Source: Sedimentisphaerales bacterium
Lineage (GTDB): Bacteria; Planctomycetota; Phycisphaerae; Sedimentisphaerales; Anaerobacaceae
Direction: 5' to 3'
NCBI GenBank assembly: GCA_016927855.1
Contig: JAFGLV010000064.1
Location: 16,779-80,778 of the forward strand
Length of the DNA stretch: 64,000 nt
The translations under genes and the position numbers were made by a program. This document shows, one piece after another, positions 16,756-25,089 of this stretch. Every line of letters begins with the position of its first letter. Position 1 is the first letter of the stretch. A model generated the notes under the pieces. That model had not been told where the DNA came from. It was given only the letters and a program-made list of their open reading frames with translations, and made no database searches.

Positions 16756-17604
16756 ATGACGCAGGCGGAAAGGTCACGCATGAAGCCAGTAGCTGACAGG
16801 CAAGGCCGCCAATGGCGGGACATCTTGTTCGAGGTGATCTTCGAGGCCGATACGCCCGCGGGCAAGGCCTTCGACCTCGCGCTGATCGTCGCGATCCTGC
16901 TGAGCGTCGCGACGGTGATGCTCGACAGCGTCCGCTCGATTCGCGAGCAGCACGGCGACTGGCTCTACGCGGGCGAGTGGCTCTTCACGATCCTGTTCAC
17001 CATCGAATATATCCTGCGCCTGCTGTGCGTCGGCAGGTCGTTGCGCTACGCCGTGAGCTTCTTCGGTATCGTCGATCTGTTGGCGGTTGTCCCGACGTAC
17101 CTGAGTCTCGTCATCTATGGCAGTCGCTATCTGGCGGTGGTGCGCGTCCTGCGCGTGCTGAGAGTCTTCCGGGTCCTAAAGCTGGGCCACCATATCAAGG
17201 AGGCTGGCGTTCTCAAGCAGGCGTTGTACGCCAGTCACCGCAAGATTCTCGTCTTCCTCTTTGTGGTCCTGACGCTGGTGGTCGTCATCGGAGCGCTGAT
17301 GTACGTTATCGAAGGCGCCGAGAACGGCTTCACCAGCATCCCGGCCAGCGTCTACTGGGCCGTCGTTACGCTGACGACCGTCGGATACGGCGACATCTCC
17401 CCTCAAACGAGCCTGGGGCAGTTCCTGGCCGCGATCGTGATGATCCTGGGTTATTCGATCATCGCCGTGCCAACCGGCATCGTGACGGTCGAACTGTCGC
17501 AAGCCAGCCGCGCCGCCACCACCACGCAGGCCTGCCCCAAATGCAGCGCCGAAGGGCACGACGCCGACGCGAGGTACTGCAAGTTCTGTGGCGCCAAGCT
17601 GTAG
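16756..17604 (+). CDS. Voltage-gated K+ channel with C-terminal zinc ribbon
   Basis: A 282-residue six-helix channel of the Kv/KvAP type in the cytoplasmic membrane. The S4 voltage sensor carries regularly spaced arginines (RYLAVVRVLRVLRVFRVLK, 124-142). The selectivity filter TVGYGD lies at 208-213 between S5 and S6. The cytoplasmic tail ends in a zinc ribbon with Cys260, Cys263, Cys275 and Cys278, unusual for such channels and perhaps a regulatory or assembly module (inference). Two starts are possible, 16756 and 16780; both have a purine-rich site upstream. The next gene, mtfA, starts 38 bases downstream and is probably co-transcribed. Confidence 0.88.
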   Translation: MTQAERSRMKPVADRQGRQWRDILFEVIFEADTPAGKAFDLALIVAILLSVATVMLDSVRSIREQHGDWLYAGEWLFTILFTIEYILRLLCVGRSLRYAVSFFGIVDLLAVVPTYLSLVIYGSRYLAVVRVLRVLRVFRVLKLGHHIKEAGVLKQALYASHRKILVFLFVVLTLVVVIGALMYVIEGAENGFTSIPASVYWAVVTLTTVGYGDISPQTSLGQFLAAIVMILGYSIIAVPTGIVTVELSQASRAATTTQACPKCSAEGHDADARYCKFCGAKL

Positions 17605-17642
17605 GTCAGGCAACCGCGCTGTCCGCGCGAGGAAGGACTGAC

Positions 17643-18479
17643 ATGCCTTACGTTGAACTGGCCCTCGCCGGCGCGTTGTTGACAGCGGTCGTTTTGGTCG
17701 CCAGGCCTTTGCTGCGCCAAGCCAGACGCCAGCGCCTCATGGCGGTGCCTTTTCCCGAGGCCTGGCGGCGGATCGTTGAGAAGAACGTCCCTCTCTACGG
17801 TCGCTTGCCCCAGGCGCTACAACAAGAGCTTCACGGCCTCATCCACATCTTCCTGGACGAGAAGCGTTTCGAGGGCTGTGGCGGCCTGGAAATCGACGAC
17901 ACGATCCGCGTTACCATCGCGGCCCAGGCGTGCATGCTTTTGTTGAATCGCAAAACCACTTGCTTCCGCAAGCTCCGCACCATCCTGGTCTACCCTGACA
18001 CCTATGTCGCCAAGACCCTCTCTTCCGACGGTCGAATTGCGATCGACGACCACAGCGTCCGCCTGGGCGAATCCTGGCAGAATGGGCCGGTCGTGCTGGC
18101 CTGGAACAGCGTCACTGGCGGCGCCTCGAATATCGCGGATGCCCGTAACGTGGTGTTTCACGAGTTTGCGCATCAACTCGATCAGGAGGACGGCGTTGCC
18201 GACGGCGCGCCGGTCCTGGAGCGTCGATCCGCTTATACCGCCTGGGCCCGGGTGCTGGGCGAGGAGTACGCGGCACTGCAAAAGAGCAGAGAAGCTCGAC
18301 GGCGTTCGGTGATGAGCAAGTACGGCGCGACGCACCCGGCCGAGTTCTTCGCTGTCGCTACTGAGACGTTCTTCGAGAAGCCCCGGCAGATGCAGAAGCG
18401 ACATCCCGAGCTCTACGAGGAGTTGCGCGACTACTACCGGCTCGACCCGCTGCAGTGGACTGCACGGACGCGCGACTGA
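17643..18479 (+). CDS. mtfA: MtfA-like zinc peptidase (M90)
   Basis: A 278-residue member of the MtfA/M90 family, named for E. coli Mlc titration factor A, which binds the glucose repressor Mlc and has aminopeptidase activity. One N-terminal hydrophobic helix (residues 5-21) suggests membrane anchoring, seen in many family members. The zinc motif HEFAHQLD lies at 173-180, and HPAEFFAVATETFFE supplies the downstream acidic ligand region. AGGAAGGA lies just upstream of the ATG. A much longer open frame extends upstream, but that part is the shadow of the channel gene. Confidence 0.85.
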   Translation: MPYVELALAGALLTAVVLVARPLLRQARRQRLMAVPFPEAWRRIVEKNVPLYGRLPQALQQELHGLIHIFLDEKRFEGCGGLEIDDTIRVTIAAQACMLLLNRKTTCFRKLRTILVYPDTYVAKTLSSDGRIAIDDHSVRLGESWQNGPVVLAWNSVTGGASNIADARNVVFHEFAHQLDQEDGVADGAPVLERRSAYTAWARVLGEEYAALQKSREARRRSVMSKYGATHPAEFFAVATETFFEKPRQMQKRHPELYEELRDYYRLDPLQWTARTRD

Positions 18480-18633
18480 AGCGCGCCGAGGTCAAGTGGG
18501 TACACCGGCAGGTGCATCCCAAAAAGATGTAACGGAATTGGCCGCCGAACGTCTGACACATACGGCTGTGTACGCCACTGGGCTGCGGATTCGATGCAAA
18601 CGTCAAGTGAGCAACCTGTGAAAGGGAAGAACC

Positions 18634-19332
18634 ATGACGAAGCACGCGAAACTGAGCCTGGCTGCGATTTGCCTGCTCGCAGCAGCGATTGTCTTGGCCG
18701 GGGGCAGCCCGGCCGCGTCGCAAAGGCCGGCCCGGCCTACCATCGTCCGAGAGCGCGGCGCTGAGCCGCAGGCGGAAGACCCTTACGCAAACGTCGGCGT
18801 CCTGGTCGAAGCATACGTCGTAAAGGTCGAGCTGGCCGCACTTTATGAACTGAGGGTCAGCCCGCTCGGCCAAGCGCCTCGCGCCGTGTCCGTCGAAAAT
18901 ATCCTCACCTGCCTCAAGTCACCCGAAAAGGCGACGGTCATCACCGGAACCAAGGCTTCAGGTGTCCATCGCTCCGCGCGAGGGCGCGTCAGGCAGAGCG
19001 AGACGATATACCGTTCTCGTGCCCGGATGGTTCCCACCCGTGAGGGTCAGGTGCAGACCGTGGACTACACGCCTTACGAATCCGGCCGGACCTTCCAGGT
19101 CCAGCCGACCATCGTCGCGCCGAACGCGGTCGTGCTTGAGTACGAGTTCAGCTACTCCGGCTTCCGCGGCAACCGCGAAGACAACGACGAAGCACCTCCC
19201 GATACGGTATCGTGGTCCTGGAACGGCGCCGCCACAGTCATCACCGGCATGCCCACGATCGTCGGGGCTACGCAGGCTGAGAACAGCGCGATCTTCCTGA
19301 TCCTGACGGCACGTATCCCGAATCGGCCATAA
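18634..19332 (+). CDS. Exported protein with weak secretin-like features
   Basis: A 232-residue protein with a signal peptide of about 30 residues and AAGGGAAG before the ATG. The segment NVGVLVEAYVVKVELAALYEL recalls the start of the secretin domain of GspD/PilQ, and GRTFQVQPTIVAPNAVVLEY plus the C-terminal IFLILTARIP recall its later strands. This is a pattern impression, not a family assignment; the protein is far shorter than a true secretin. It could be a detached secretin-fold protein of the envelope. It follows mtfA by 154 bases. Confidence 0.55.
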   Translation: MTKHAKLSLAAICLLAAAIVLAGGSPAASQRPARPTIVRERGAEPQAEDPYANVGVLVEAYVVKVELAALYELRVSPLGQAPRAVSVENILTCLKSPEKATVITGTKASGVHRSARGRVRQSETIYRSRARMVPTREGQVQTVDYTPYESGRTFQVQPTIVAPNAVVLEYEFSYSGFRGNREDNDEAPPDTVSWSWNGAATVITGMPTIVGATQAENSAIFLILTARIPNRP

Positions 19333-19363
19333 TGCCACCCCCGCAGCGTGAGAGCGTGAAAGG

Positions 19364-19422
19364 CAAGGCCGCAGACCGTAGGCCGCAGGCGGTAGGCGCC
19401 TCCGGCCTGCCGCCTCCAGCCT
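19364..19422. repeat. Copy 2 of a 59-bp dispersed repeat
   Basis: It matches 14972-15030 at 55 of 59 positions in the same orientation, beginning CAAGGCCGCAGACCGTAGG. It lies in the 118 bases between two convergent genes. The copies are diverged enough to be separate insertions rather than a recent duplication. Confidence 0.85.
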
Positions 19423-19450
19423 CCCGCCTTAATTCCACGCATCTACGCAT

Positions 19451-20701
19451 TCACGCCTTTAGCCCTTTGAGGCCGGCGTCGAGCTTCTCCTTCTTGGCGA
19501 GAAGTTCGGACCAGGTAACGAGACGCTGCTCATACGCGGCGGTCCGGCCGAGGATCGTGATGAGGTTACTCTGCACGCTGGGCTCGACGGTCGGGTTGTC
19601 GAACTTGCCGGCCGTGATGCTGTCGTGGAAGGTCTTGATGTTGGCTACGGCGCCTTCCTCGTAGATGCCGGGTGATCGGCCGCCCCGGTAGAAGTTCTGG
19701 CCGCGGATAATCACTTGGCCGCCATAGGCGGTTTCGAGGACGCCTTGGTCGCCAAACATGCGGTTGCGAATGCCTTCGGGCTGGCTGCCGTGACCTTCGA
19801 ACTGGCGCGAGTTGAAGGTGACGCCGACATGGTCGGGGTACTGGAACAGGACGCTGAACGTGTCGTAGCAGGTCCCGACGGACCGATACTTGCGGCCGCC
19901 TGTGCCGACGGCATGGATCGGCGGCTGGCCCATGATCCAGTTCATCACGTCGAGCGTGTGGATGTTCTGCTCGGTGATGATGTCGCCGGAGAGGAGCTTG
20001 TCCAGACCCCAGGCGCGGAGGCGGTTCTCCGGATTCTGCGGGTCCGCCTGCCAAGTCTCGACCATGCGGCCGAACGGATCGCCTTCCTGGTAGTTGGCCT
20101 CACCGAAGGCGAAGGCGCCGATGGCCTTGGCTTCGTGGACGCGGCGTAAGGCTTCGATATAGTAGGGATCGGCGCGCGTTTGGAAATCCACGAGGAAGCA
20201 AAGCTTCTGCTCCGAGGCGCGCTTGCCGCTGTCGGCGACACTGAGGCAGCCGGCGGTATCGACCGCAATCGGCTTGGCGAGGTACACATGCTTGCCTGCG
20301 TTGACGGCCGTGGCCGCCTGCTCGGGATGAAAATACGGCGGGCTTTCGATTGCCACCGCATCGACCTGCTCAAGGAGCTTCCGGTAGCCCGACAATCCGG
20401 TGTGCCGACGCGAGGCGGGAACGTTGAATCTGTCGCCGACGCCATTGGTCCGGTCCGGGAAGTAATCCGCGACCGCGGTGACATTGAACCCGCCGTGCCT
20501 GACGAACAGGTCGGCGATCCAGCCTCCTCGTCCGCCACAGCCGATCAGGCCAAGGTTGACCTTCGAATTCGCCGCGTAGGTGCGTACGGCGCCCGGGGTG
20601 GCCAATACGAACGACGCGGCGGCGGCACCCGCCAGAAAACGACGGCGGCTCAGCGACGGTGTCTCTTCATCTGACTCGTTGCGACGGTATGTCTGTGACA
20701 T
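19451..20701 (-). CDS. TAT-exported Gfo/Idh/MocA oxidoreductase
   Basis: A 416-residue NAD(P)-dependent oxidoreductase family protein. The twin-arginine signal LSRRRFLAGAAAAS lies at residues 17-30. The Rossmann motif LGLIGCGGRGGW follows at about 52-63, and YLAKPIAVDTAG carries the conserved Lys-Pro of the family. Planctomycetes encode many TAT-exported members thought to act on sugars in the periplasm; the substrate here is unknown. AGGGGA precedes the ATG. The gene stands alone between repeat-bearing spacers. Confidence 0.87.
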   Translation of the reverse strand: MSQTYRRNESDEETPSLSRRRFLAGAAAASFVLATPGAVRTYAANSKVNLGLIGCGGRGGWIADLFVRHGGFNVTAVADYFPDRTNGVGDRFNVPASRRHTGLSGYRKLLEQVDAVAIESPPYFHPEQAATAVNAGKHVYLAKPIAVDTAGCLSVADSGKRASEQKLCFLVDFQTRADPYYIEALRRVHEAKAIGAFAFGEANYQEGDPFGRMVETWQADPQNPENRLRAWGLDKLLSGDIITEQNIHTLDVMNWIMGQPPIHAVGTGGRKYRSVGTCYDTFSVLFQYPDHVGVTFNSRQFEGHGSQPEGIRNRMFGDQGVLETAYGGQVIIRGQNFYRGGRSPGIYEEGAVANIKTFHDSITAGKFDNPTVEPSVQSNLITILGRTAAYEQRLVTWSELLAKKEKLDAGLKGLKA

Positions 20702-20724
20702 CGAATGGTTCCCCTTTCAATCGT

Positions 20725-20839
20725 GTGAAGCGTGAAGCGGGCCTCGTTCGTCGCTCGTCGCTGGTCGCTCGTCCCTCGAACAACCGCTTTGCCTCTCGAG
20801 CGACGCGCGACGAGAGACGAGATACGCTTCACGCTTCAC
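20725..20839. repeat. Inverted-repeat element with perfect 15-bp ends
   Basis: The ends GTGAAGCGTGAAGCG (20725-20739) and its exact complement (20825-20839) bracket a stretch rich in CGTCGCTCGT words. It lies between the start of the oxidoreductase gene and the end of the phosphofructokinase gene on the minus strand. No flanking duplication was seen. Confidence 0.8.
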
Positions 20840-20852
20840 GAGGTACGTCGTA

Positions 20853-21977
20853 TCACTCATCGCCCAGGCAGACACCGACGTGGCGCGCCGCCTGGACCCA
20901 CGGATAATCGAGAGTCACGAGTTTCTTCTTGCCGGCAACTTCGGCCAACGGAATCAGCTCGTAGCCGCGCCCGCGCGCCGCGACCATGACGCCGTAAGTC
21001 TGTTGGCTCAGGACCTGGGCGCACGCGGTGCCCAGACGCGTCGCGAGGATGCGGTCGGCCGCTGACGGGGTGCCGCCCCGCTGGAGATGGCCCAGGATGG
21101 TCAGGCGGGTTTCGAGACCGGTCAGTTCCTCAAGCCGATGCGTCAAATCCACGGTGTGATTGACGTGCTCGGCGTGGAAGGCATCGAGCCGGACAGACGC
21201 GGTCTTCTTGTCGGCTTTCTTCTGGGCCGCACCCTTGGCAGCCACCAGCTTTGCCACCGCGTTTGCCTGAGACTTCGACATGGCGCCTTCCGCCACCACG
21301 ACGATGCTGAACGTCTTGCCGGCGTGCGCCCGACGCTCGATCGCGCCGGCGACGATCTCCGCGTCGTAGGGGATCTCCGGGATCAGGATCACGTCGGCAC
21401 CTCCGGCAATGCCACCACCCAGCGCCAGCCAGCCCGCACGGTGGCCCATGACCTCGACCACGATGACTCTCTGGTGGCTCATGGCGGTCGAGTGCAGCCG
21501 GTCTACTGCTTCGGTGACGATGTTCAGCGCCGTGTCGAACCCGAACGATACATCCGTCAGAGCCACGTCATTATCGATGGTCTTGGGCAACATCACGACG
21601 TTGAGACCGGCTTCCTTGAGCTTCAGGGCATTCTTCTGCGTGCCTCCGCCTCCGATGCAGACGAGCGCAGTCAGTTCACGCCGGCGGTAGGTAGCGACCG
21701 CCGCGTCGGTCATGTCCCGAACCCTGTAATCAGCCGGCATCCGGTGCGGCTTGTCCCGGCTGGTGCCCAGGATCGTCCCGCCGTCGGTCAGAATGCCCGA
21801 CAGGACATCGGGTGTCAACTCGAACGTGCGATCTTGCACCAGGCCGCGAAATCCATCGCGAAACCCGATGCAATCAATGCCGAAGTAGCTGCGCGCCGCT
21901 CGCGCGACACCTCGAATGGCCGCATTCAGGCCGGGACAGTCCCCTCCGCTGGTCAAGATGCCGATCCGTTTCTTCAT
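20853..21977 (-). CDS. pfkA: 6-phosphofructokinase
   Basis: A 374-residue phosphofructokinase, which phosphorylates fructose 6-phosphate in glycolysis. Visible motifs are [13 protein letters not shown] at the N-terminus, GGTILGTSR at 67-74, PKTIDNDV at 131-138 and MGHRAGW. Lys132 (E. coli position 124) is typical of the mixed ATP/PPi-type group, while Gly112 (E. coli 104) usually goes with ATP use. The residue before it, normally the Mg-binding Asp103 or Glu, is Gly111 in GGGGT. Donor specificity is therefore uncertain. AAGG lies about eight bases before the ATG. Confidence 0.85.
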   Translation of the reverse strand: MKKRIGILTSGGDCPGLNAAIRGVARAARSYFGIDCIGFRDGFRGLVQDRTFELTPDVLSGILTDGGTILGTSRDKPHRMPADYRVRDMTDAAVATYRRRELTALVCIGGGGTQKNALKLKEAGLNVVMLPKTIDNDVALTDVSFGFDTALNIVTEAVDRLHSTAMSHQRVIVVEVMGHRAGWLALGGGIAGGADVILIPEIPYDAEIVAGAIERRAHAGKTFSIVVVAEGAMSKSQANAVAKLVAAKGAAQKKADKKTASVRLDAFHAEHVNHTVDLTHRLEELTGLETRLTILGHLQRGGTPSAADRILATRLGTACAQVLSQQTYGVMVAARGRGYELIPLAEVAGKKKLVTLDYPWVQAARHVGVCLGDE

Positions 21978-22211
21978 CTGCCGCCTTCACCGATTCGCAG
22001 CCATCCATGTCGCTCGGTACCGTCGATCGGCAGGTATTATACTCGACAGATGGGCACGAGGTTAACGCAAAACCATCGGGTCGAGCCGATGAGAAACACG
22101 CCGGAATCTACGGATTTCGTTACCCGGTCGCCCTTTGCGGCCTTGTAAGAACAGACAGGGCAACAGTCGTGTCTTTCGGCGGCGTTCGATTCTGTGATGG
22201 AGGTCCAGATC

Positions 22212-22964
22212 ATGGCGAAGAGACAGTCTATCTGCGAAGGCCGGACACAAGCAAACCAAGGCCCAAATGATAGTGACGGCGACACCCGACGTGTCCCGTG
22301 GAGGCCAGAACTGATGGCGATCGGAGCGGCGGTCTTGATCCTCGGCTGGATGACCGCGAGCGTGCAGGCCAACACCGGTGCCGGGATTGGCATCAAGGTC
22401 GGCGCTCAGACGCTCGACAGTCCCATCGACGGCCAGGAGACGACCCGCGTGCGGGTCGAGGCGGAGATCGCCAGCGCCCTGCTGGCGGATGAGCATGCCG
22501 ATTTCTTCCTCTCGGTCGGCGGCTCGCCTTTGGGCAGCTACGACATCGCCGACATCTACGAGATCGATGGGGCGCTGTATGAGGACTATTTCTCCGGCGA
22601 TTATTCCGTGATCGATGTTCGGCTGGGCGCTCGCCTGTACCCGTTCGGCCAGGACGCGCAGATTCGACCTCACGTCGGCGGCGGTCTCGGCTACTACTGG
22701 TTCCTCGACTCGTACGACGACGAATACTACGTCACCACGGAAGACCCCTTCTTCCCGGGCAGTCTCATCACCTACGCCGACTACGCCAGCGATACCGACA
22801 CCCTGGCCGACGGGTTCTTTCCCTTCATCACGGCCGGTGTGAGCGTGCCGGTCACCTCGGGCGTTGAGCTCCTCTTCGAATTCGAATACGACTTCGGCAA
22901 AGACGACGGTGGCTTCGATCTCGGCGGACCGATCTATATGTTCGGCGCGAGGATACGCCTGTAG
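22212..22964 (+). CDS. Outer-membrane beta-barrel protein
   Basis: A 250-residue protein with a charged N-terminal tail, then a signal-like helix (MAIGAAVLILGWMTASVQA), and alternating beta-strand patterns ending in FGARIRL, typical of small porin or OmpA-like barrels. Acidic Asp/Tyr-rich loops (DDEYYVTTEDPFFPG) are prominent. The ATG at 22212 is chosen because GGAGG lies eight bases upstream; an ATG at 22194 would place that site inside the gene. If the signal helix is the export signal, an internal ATG just before it is a third option. No partner genes. Confidence 0.65.
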   Translation: MAKRQSICEGRTQANQGPNDSDGDTRRVPWRPELMAIGAAVLILGWMTASVQANTGAGIGIKVGAQTLDSPIDGQETTRVRVEAEIASALLADEHADFFLSVGGSPLGSYDIADIYEIDGALYEDYFSGDYSVIDVRLGARLYPFGQDAQIRPHVGGGLGYYWFLDSYDDEYYVTTEDPFFPGSLITYADYASDTDTLADGFFPFITAGVSVPVTSGVELLFEFEYDFGKDDGGFDLGGPIYMFGARIRL

Positions 22965-22972
22965 GGGATCTT

Positions 22973-23149
22973 GTATCTCGTATCTCGCCACCGTCGTCTC
23001 GAGGTTGCGGTTGCGCGGCTCGTTACGTCGAGAGGTTGCGTCGAGCGGCACCGCTGCACGCCCTACGCAACCGAAACGAGCATCGCAACCGCAACCGCCC
23101 GACGTACCTGGCGGCGCGCTGGCACGAGATACGAGTTACGAGATACGAG
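22973..23149. repeat. Composite repeat, copy 1 of the GGTTGCGGTTGCG family
   Basis: Inverted arms 23003-23024 and 23075-23096 match at 20 of 22 positions. The complement of 23044-23101 matches 45438-45495 at about 53 of 58 positions. The outer part carries short inverted CGTATCTCG/CGAGATACG words. It fills the space between the convergent barrel protein and rpoD genes. Confidence 0.8.
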
Positions 23150-24931
23150 TTATGCCGACTTGTGGTCGAGGAAGCCTTCGAGCTTGCGAGCCCGGACCGG
23201 GTGCTGGAGTTTGCGGATAGCCTTGGCCTCGACTTGGCGGACACGCTCGCGCGTGACCTTGAAGATGCGACCGACCTCTTCGAGCGTGTAGGTGTAGCCG
23301 TCGCCGATACCGTAGCGCAGCTTGATGATTTCGCGCTCGCGGTACGAGAGCGTCTTGAGCACCATGTCGATGCGCTCCTTGAGCATCTCCTGCGTCGCCG
23401 ACGCCACCGGCGAATCGACATCGTCGTCCTCGATGAAGTCGCCGAAGTAGGAGTCCTCGCTGTCGCCGATGGGACGGTCCAGGCTGATCGGGTGCTTGGA
23501 AATATTGAGTACCCGGCGCGTCTCCTGCACCGTCATGCCGACTTCGTTGGCAATCTCCTCGATCGTCGGCTCGCGACCCAGTTCCTGGTGCAAGACCTTC
23601 GAGGCGCTGCGGATGCGGCTCATCGTCTCGATCATGTGGACCGGGATTCGAATCGTCCGCGCGTGGTCCGCGATGGCACGTGTGATGGCCTGGCGAATCC
23701 ACCAGGTCGCATACGTGCTGAACTTGTAGCCGCGACGGTACTCGTACTTGTCCACCGCTCGCATCAGACCGGTGTTGCCTTCCTGGATCAGGTCGAGGAA
23801 GCTCAGGCCGCGGTTGCGGTACTTCTTGGCGATGGAGACCACCAAACGCAGGTTGGCGCTGGAGAGGGTCCGCTTGGCATCTTCGTACTGCCCGAAAACG
23901 CGTTCCATGGCCCGCAGCTTCTTCTCCAACAGGTCGGGCGTCTCGAGGACCAGTTCGTTCAAGCCGGCCAATTCCTGCTTGGCGGCTTCGATATCGTCGG
24001 CGGTCATGAGGCTGGTGACGCCGGCGGCGATGGTGGCTTCGAGCTGGCGCATCTTCTCGCAGACGCCGTGCAGCTTGATTTTCATCGGCTGGATCCGGCT
24101 GGTGCGCAGGCTCAACTCCTCCAGCAGCGTTGCGACCTTGCGGCGGTTGCGGCGCAGCCGCTTGGCTTCAGCCTTTAGCGCGTCCCTGTCGGGTGCGTCG
24201 TTGAGCTTCTTGAAAAGCGTCTGGTTGATATCGAGAAGCTCCGTGACCGTTTTGAGATTGGCCACCATCCGCTTGCGAATCACGCTCTTGGCGGTCAGCG
24301 GCGTCGTCCCCGTCTTGATCGTCCGGTCGAACGACATGGAACCGTCATAGACCTGCTGGAGCAGTTCGACAGCGTTGCGCGCGCAATAGTCGCATTGCAG
24401 CATCTTCCGACGGAACGCCATCCGAGCGATCTCGATCTTCCGAGCCAGCGAAATCTCGTCTTTGCGGGTCAGCAGCGGAATCTGCCCCATCTGCGTCAGG
24501 TACATCCGAATGGGGTCGTCGATCCGGCGCGAAACCTCACCCTCGACCAACTCCTTCTCGAGCAGCTCTTCCTCTTCCTCCGCCTCCTCTTCCTCCGGTT
24601 CCTGCTCCTCGGACGCAGGTGCCGCGTCCTCCTCGAAGCCTTCGTCGGCCTTCTGGGCCTGGCGGGCTTCGGCGTCGCTCTCGTCGATGAGACTGATCCC
24701 CATCTCGTCCAGGGTGGCCAGCAGACGCTCGAGCCGACTGGCGCTGACCGCCTCATCCGGCAGCGCGTCGTTCATCTCCTCGTACGTCAGGAAGCCCCGC
24801 TTCTTGCCTTTGGCAATGAGCGTCTTGATCAACTGCTCGGGGTCCTGCACCTTCGAGGCATCGGACGGTTCTGTCACTTGCGTCTGATTCATATCTGCTG
24901 CCTTTTTTGACTTCACATCTTTTTTCGCCAC
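23150..24931 (-). CDS. rpoD: RNA polymerase sigma-70 factor (RpoD type)
   Basis: A 593-residue primary sigma factor. In order: region 1.1 ([18 protein letters not shown]), a Glu-rich linker (about residues 115-135), region 1.2 ([18 protein letters not shown]), a non-conserved insert, region 2 with [19 protein letters not shown] and [14 protein letters not shown], region 3, and region 4 with [17 protein letters not shown]. It recognises -35/-10 promoters. The GTG at 24931 is chosen since GGAG lies eight bases upstream. dnaG is 159 bases upstream on the same strand, the classic dnaG-rpoD arrangement of the macromolecular synthesis operon. Confidence 0.96.
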   Translation of the reverse strand: MAKKDVKSKKAADMNQTQVTEPSDASKVQDPEQLIKTLIAKGKKRGFLTYEEMNDALPDEAVSASRLERLLATLDEMGISLIDESDAEARQAQKADEGFEEDAAPASEEQEPEEEEAEEEEELLEKELVEGEVSRRIDDPIRMYLTQMGQIPLLTRKDEISLARKIEIARMAFRRKMLQCDYCARNAVELLQQVYDGSMSFDRTIKTGTTPLTAKSVIRKRMVANLKTVTELLDINQTLFKKLNDAPDRDALKAEAKRLRRNRRKVATLLEELSLRTSRIQPMKIKLHGVCEKMRQLEATIAAGVTSLMTADDIEAAKQELAGLNELVLETPDLLEKKLRAMERVFGQYEDAKRTLSSANLRLVVSIAKKYRNRGLSFLDLIQEGNTGLMRAVDKYEYRRGYKFSTYATWWIRQAITRAIADHARTIRIPVHMIETMSRIRSASKVLHQELGREPTIEEIANEVGMTVQETRRVLNISKHPISLDRPIGDSEDSYFGDFIEDDDVDSPVASATQEMLKERIDMVLKTLSYREREIIKLRYGIGDGYTYTLEEVGRIFKVTRERVRQVEAKAIRKLQHPVRARKLEGFLDHKSA

Positions 24932-25089
24932 AATATGGACTCCACTGAACTTAAAGCGCAAGCGCCCGAGATCATCACCCTTTTCCTGCTGGTACCGTCT
25001 GCGCGGTCCAGCGCCTTATCGGAACAGCTAACCTACGGCTGCATCCGCGCAAGAGTTCATCTGGCAAGCTCTTACGACACGCCTGCAGG

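Noticed and set aside
16812..17642. Long N-terminal extension of the mtfA frame
   Set aside because: It is the K+ channel gene read in another frame; MtfA similarity and its ribosome binding site begin at 17643.
22062..23051. A 329-codon minus-strand ORF
   Set aside because: It is antisense to the beta-barrel gene, which has a ribosome binding site and a barrel-like strand pattern.
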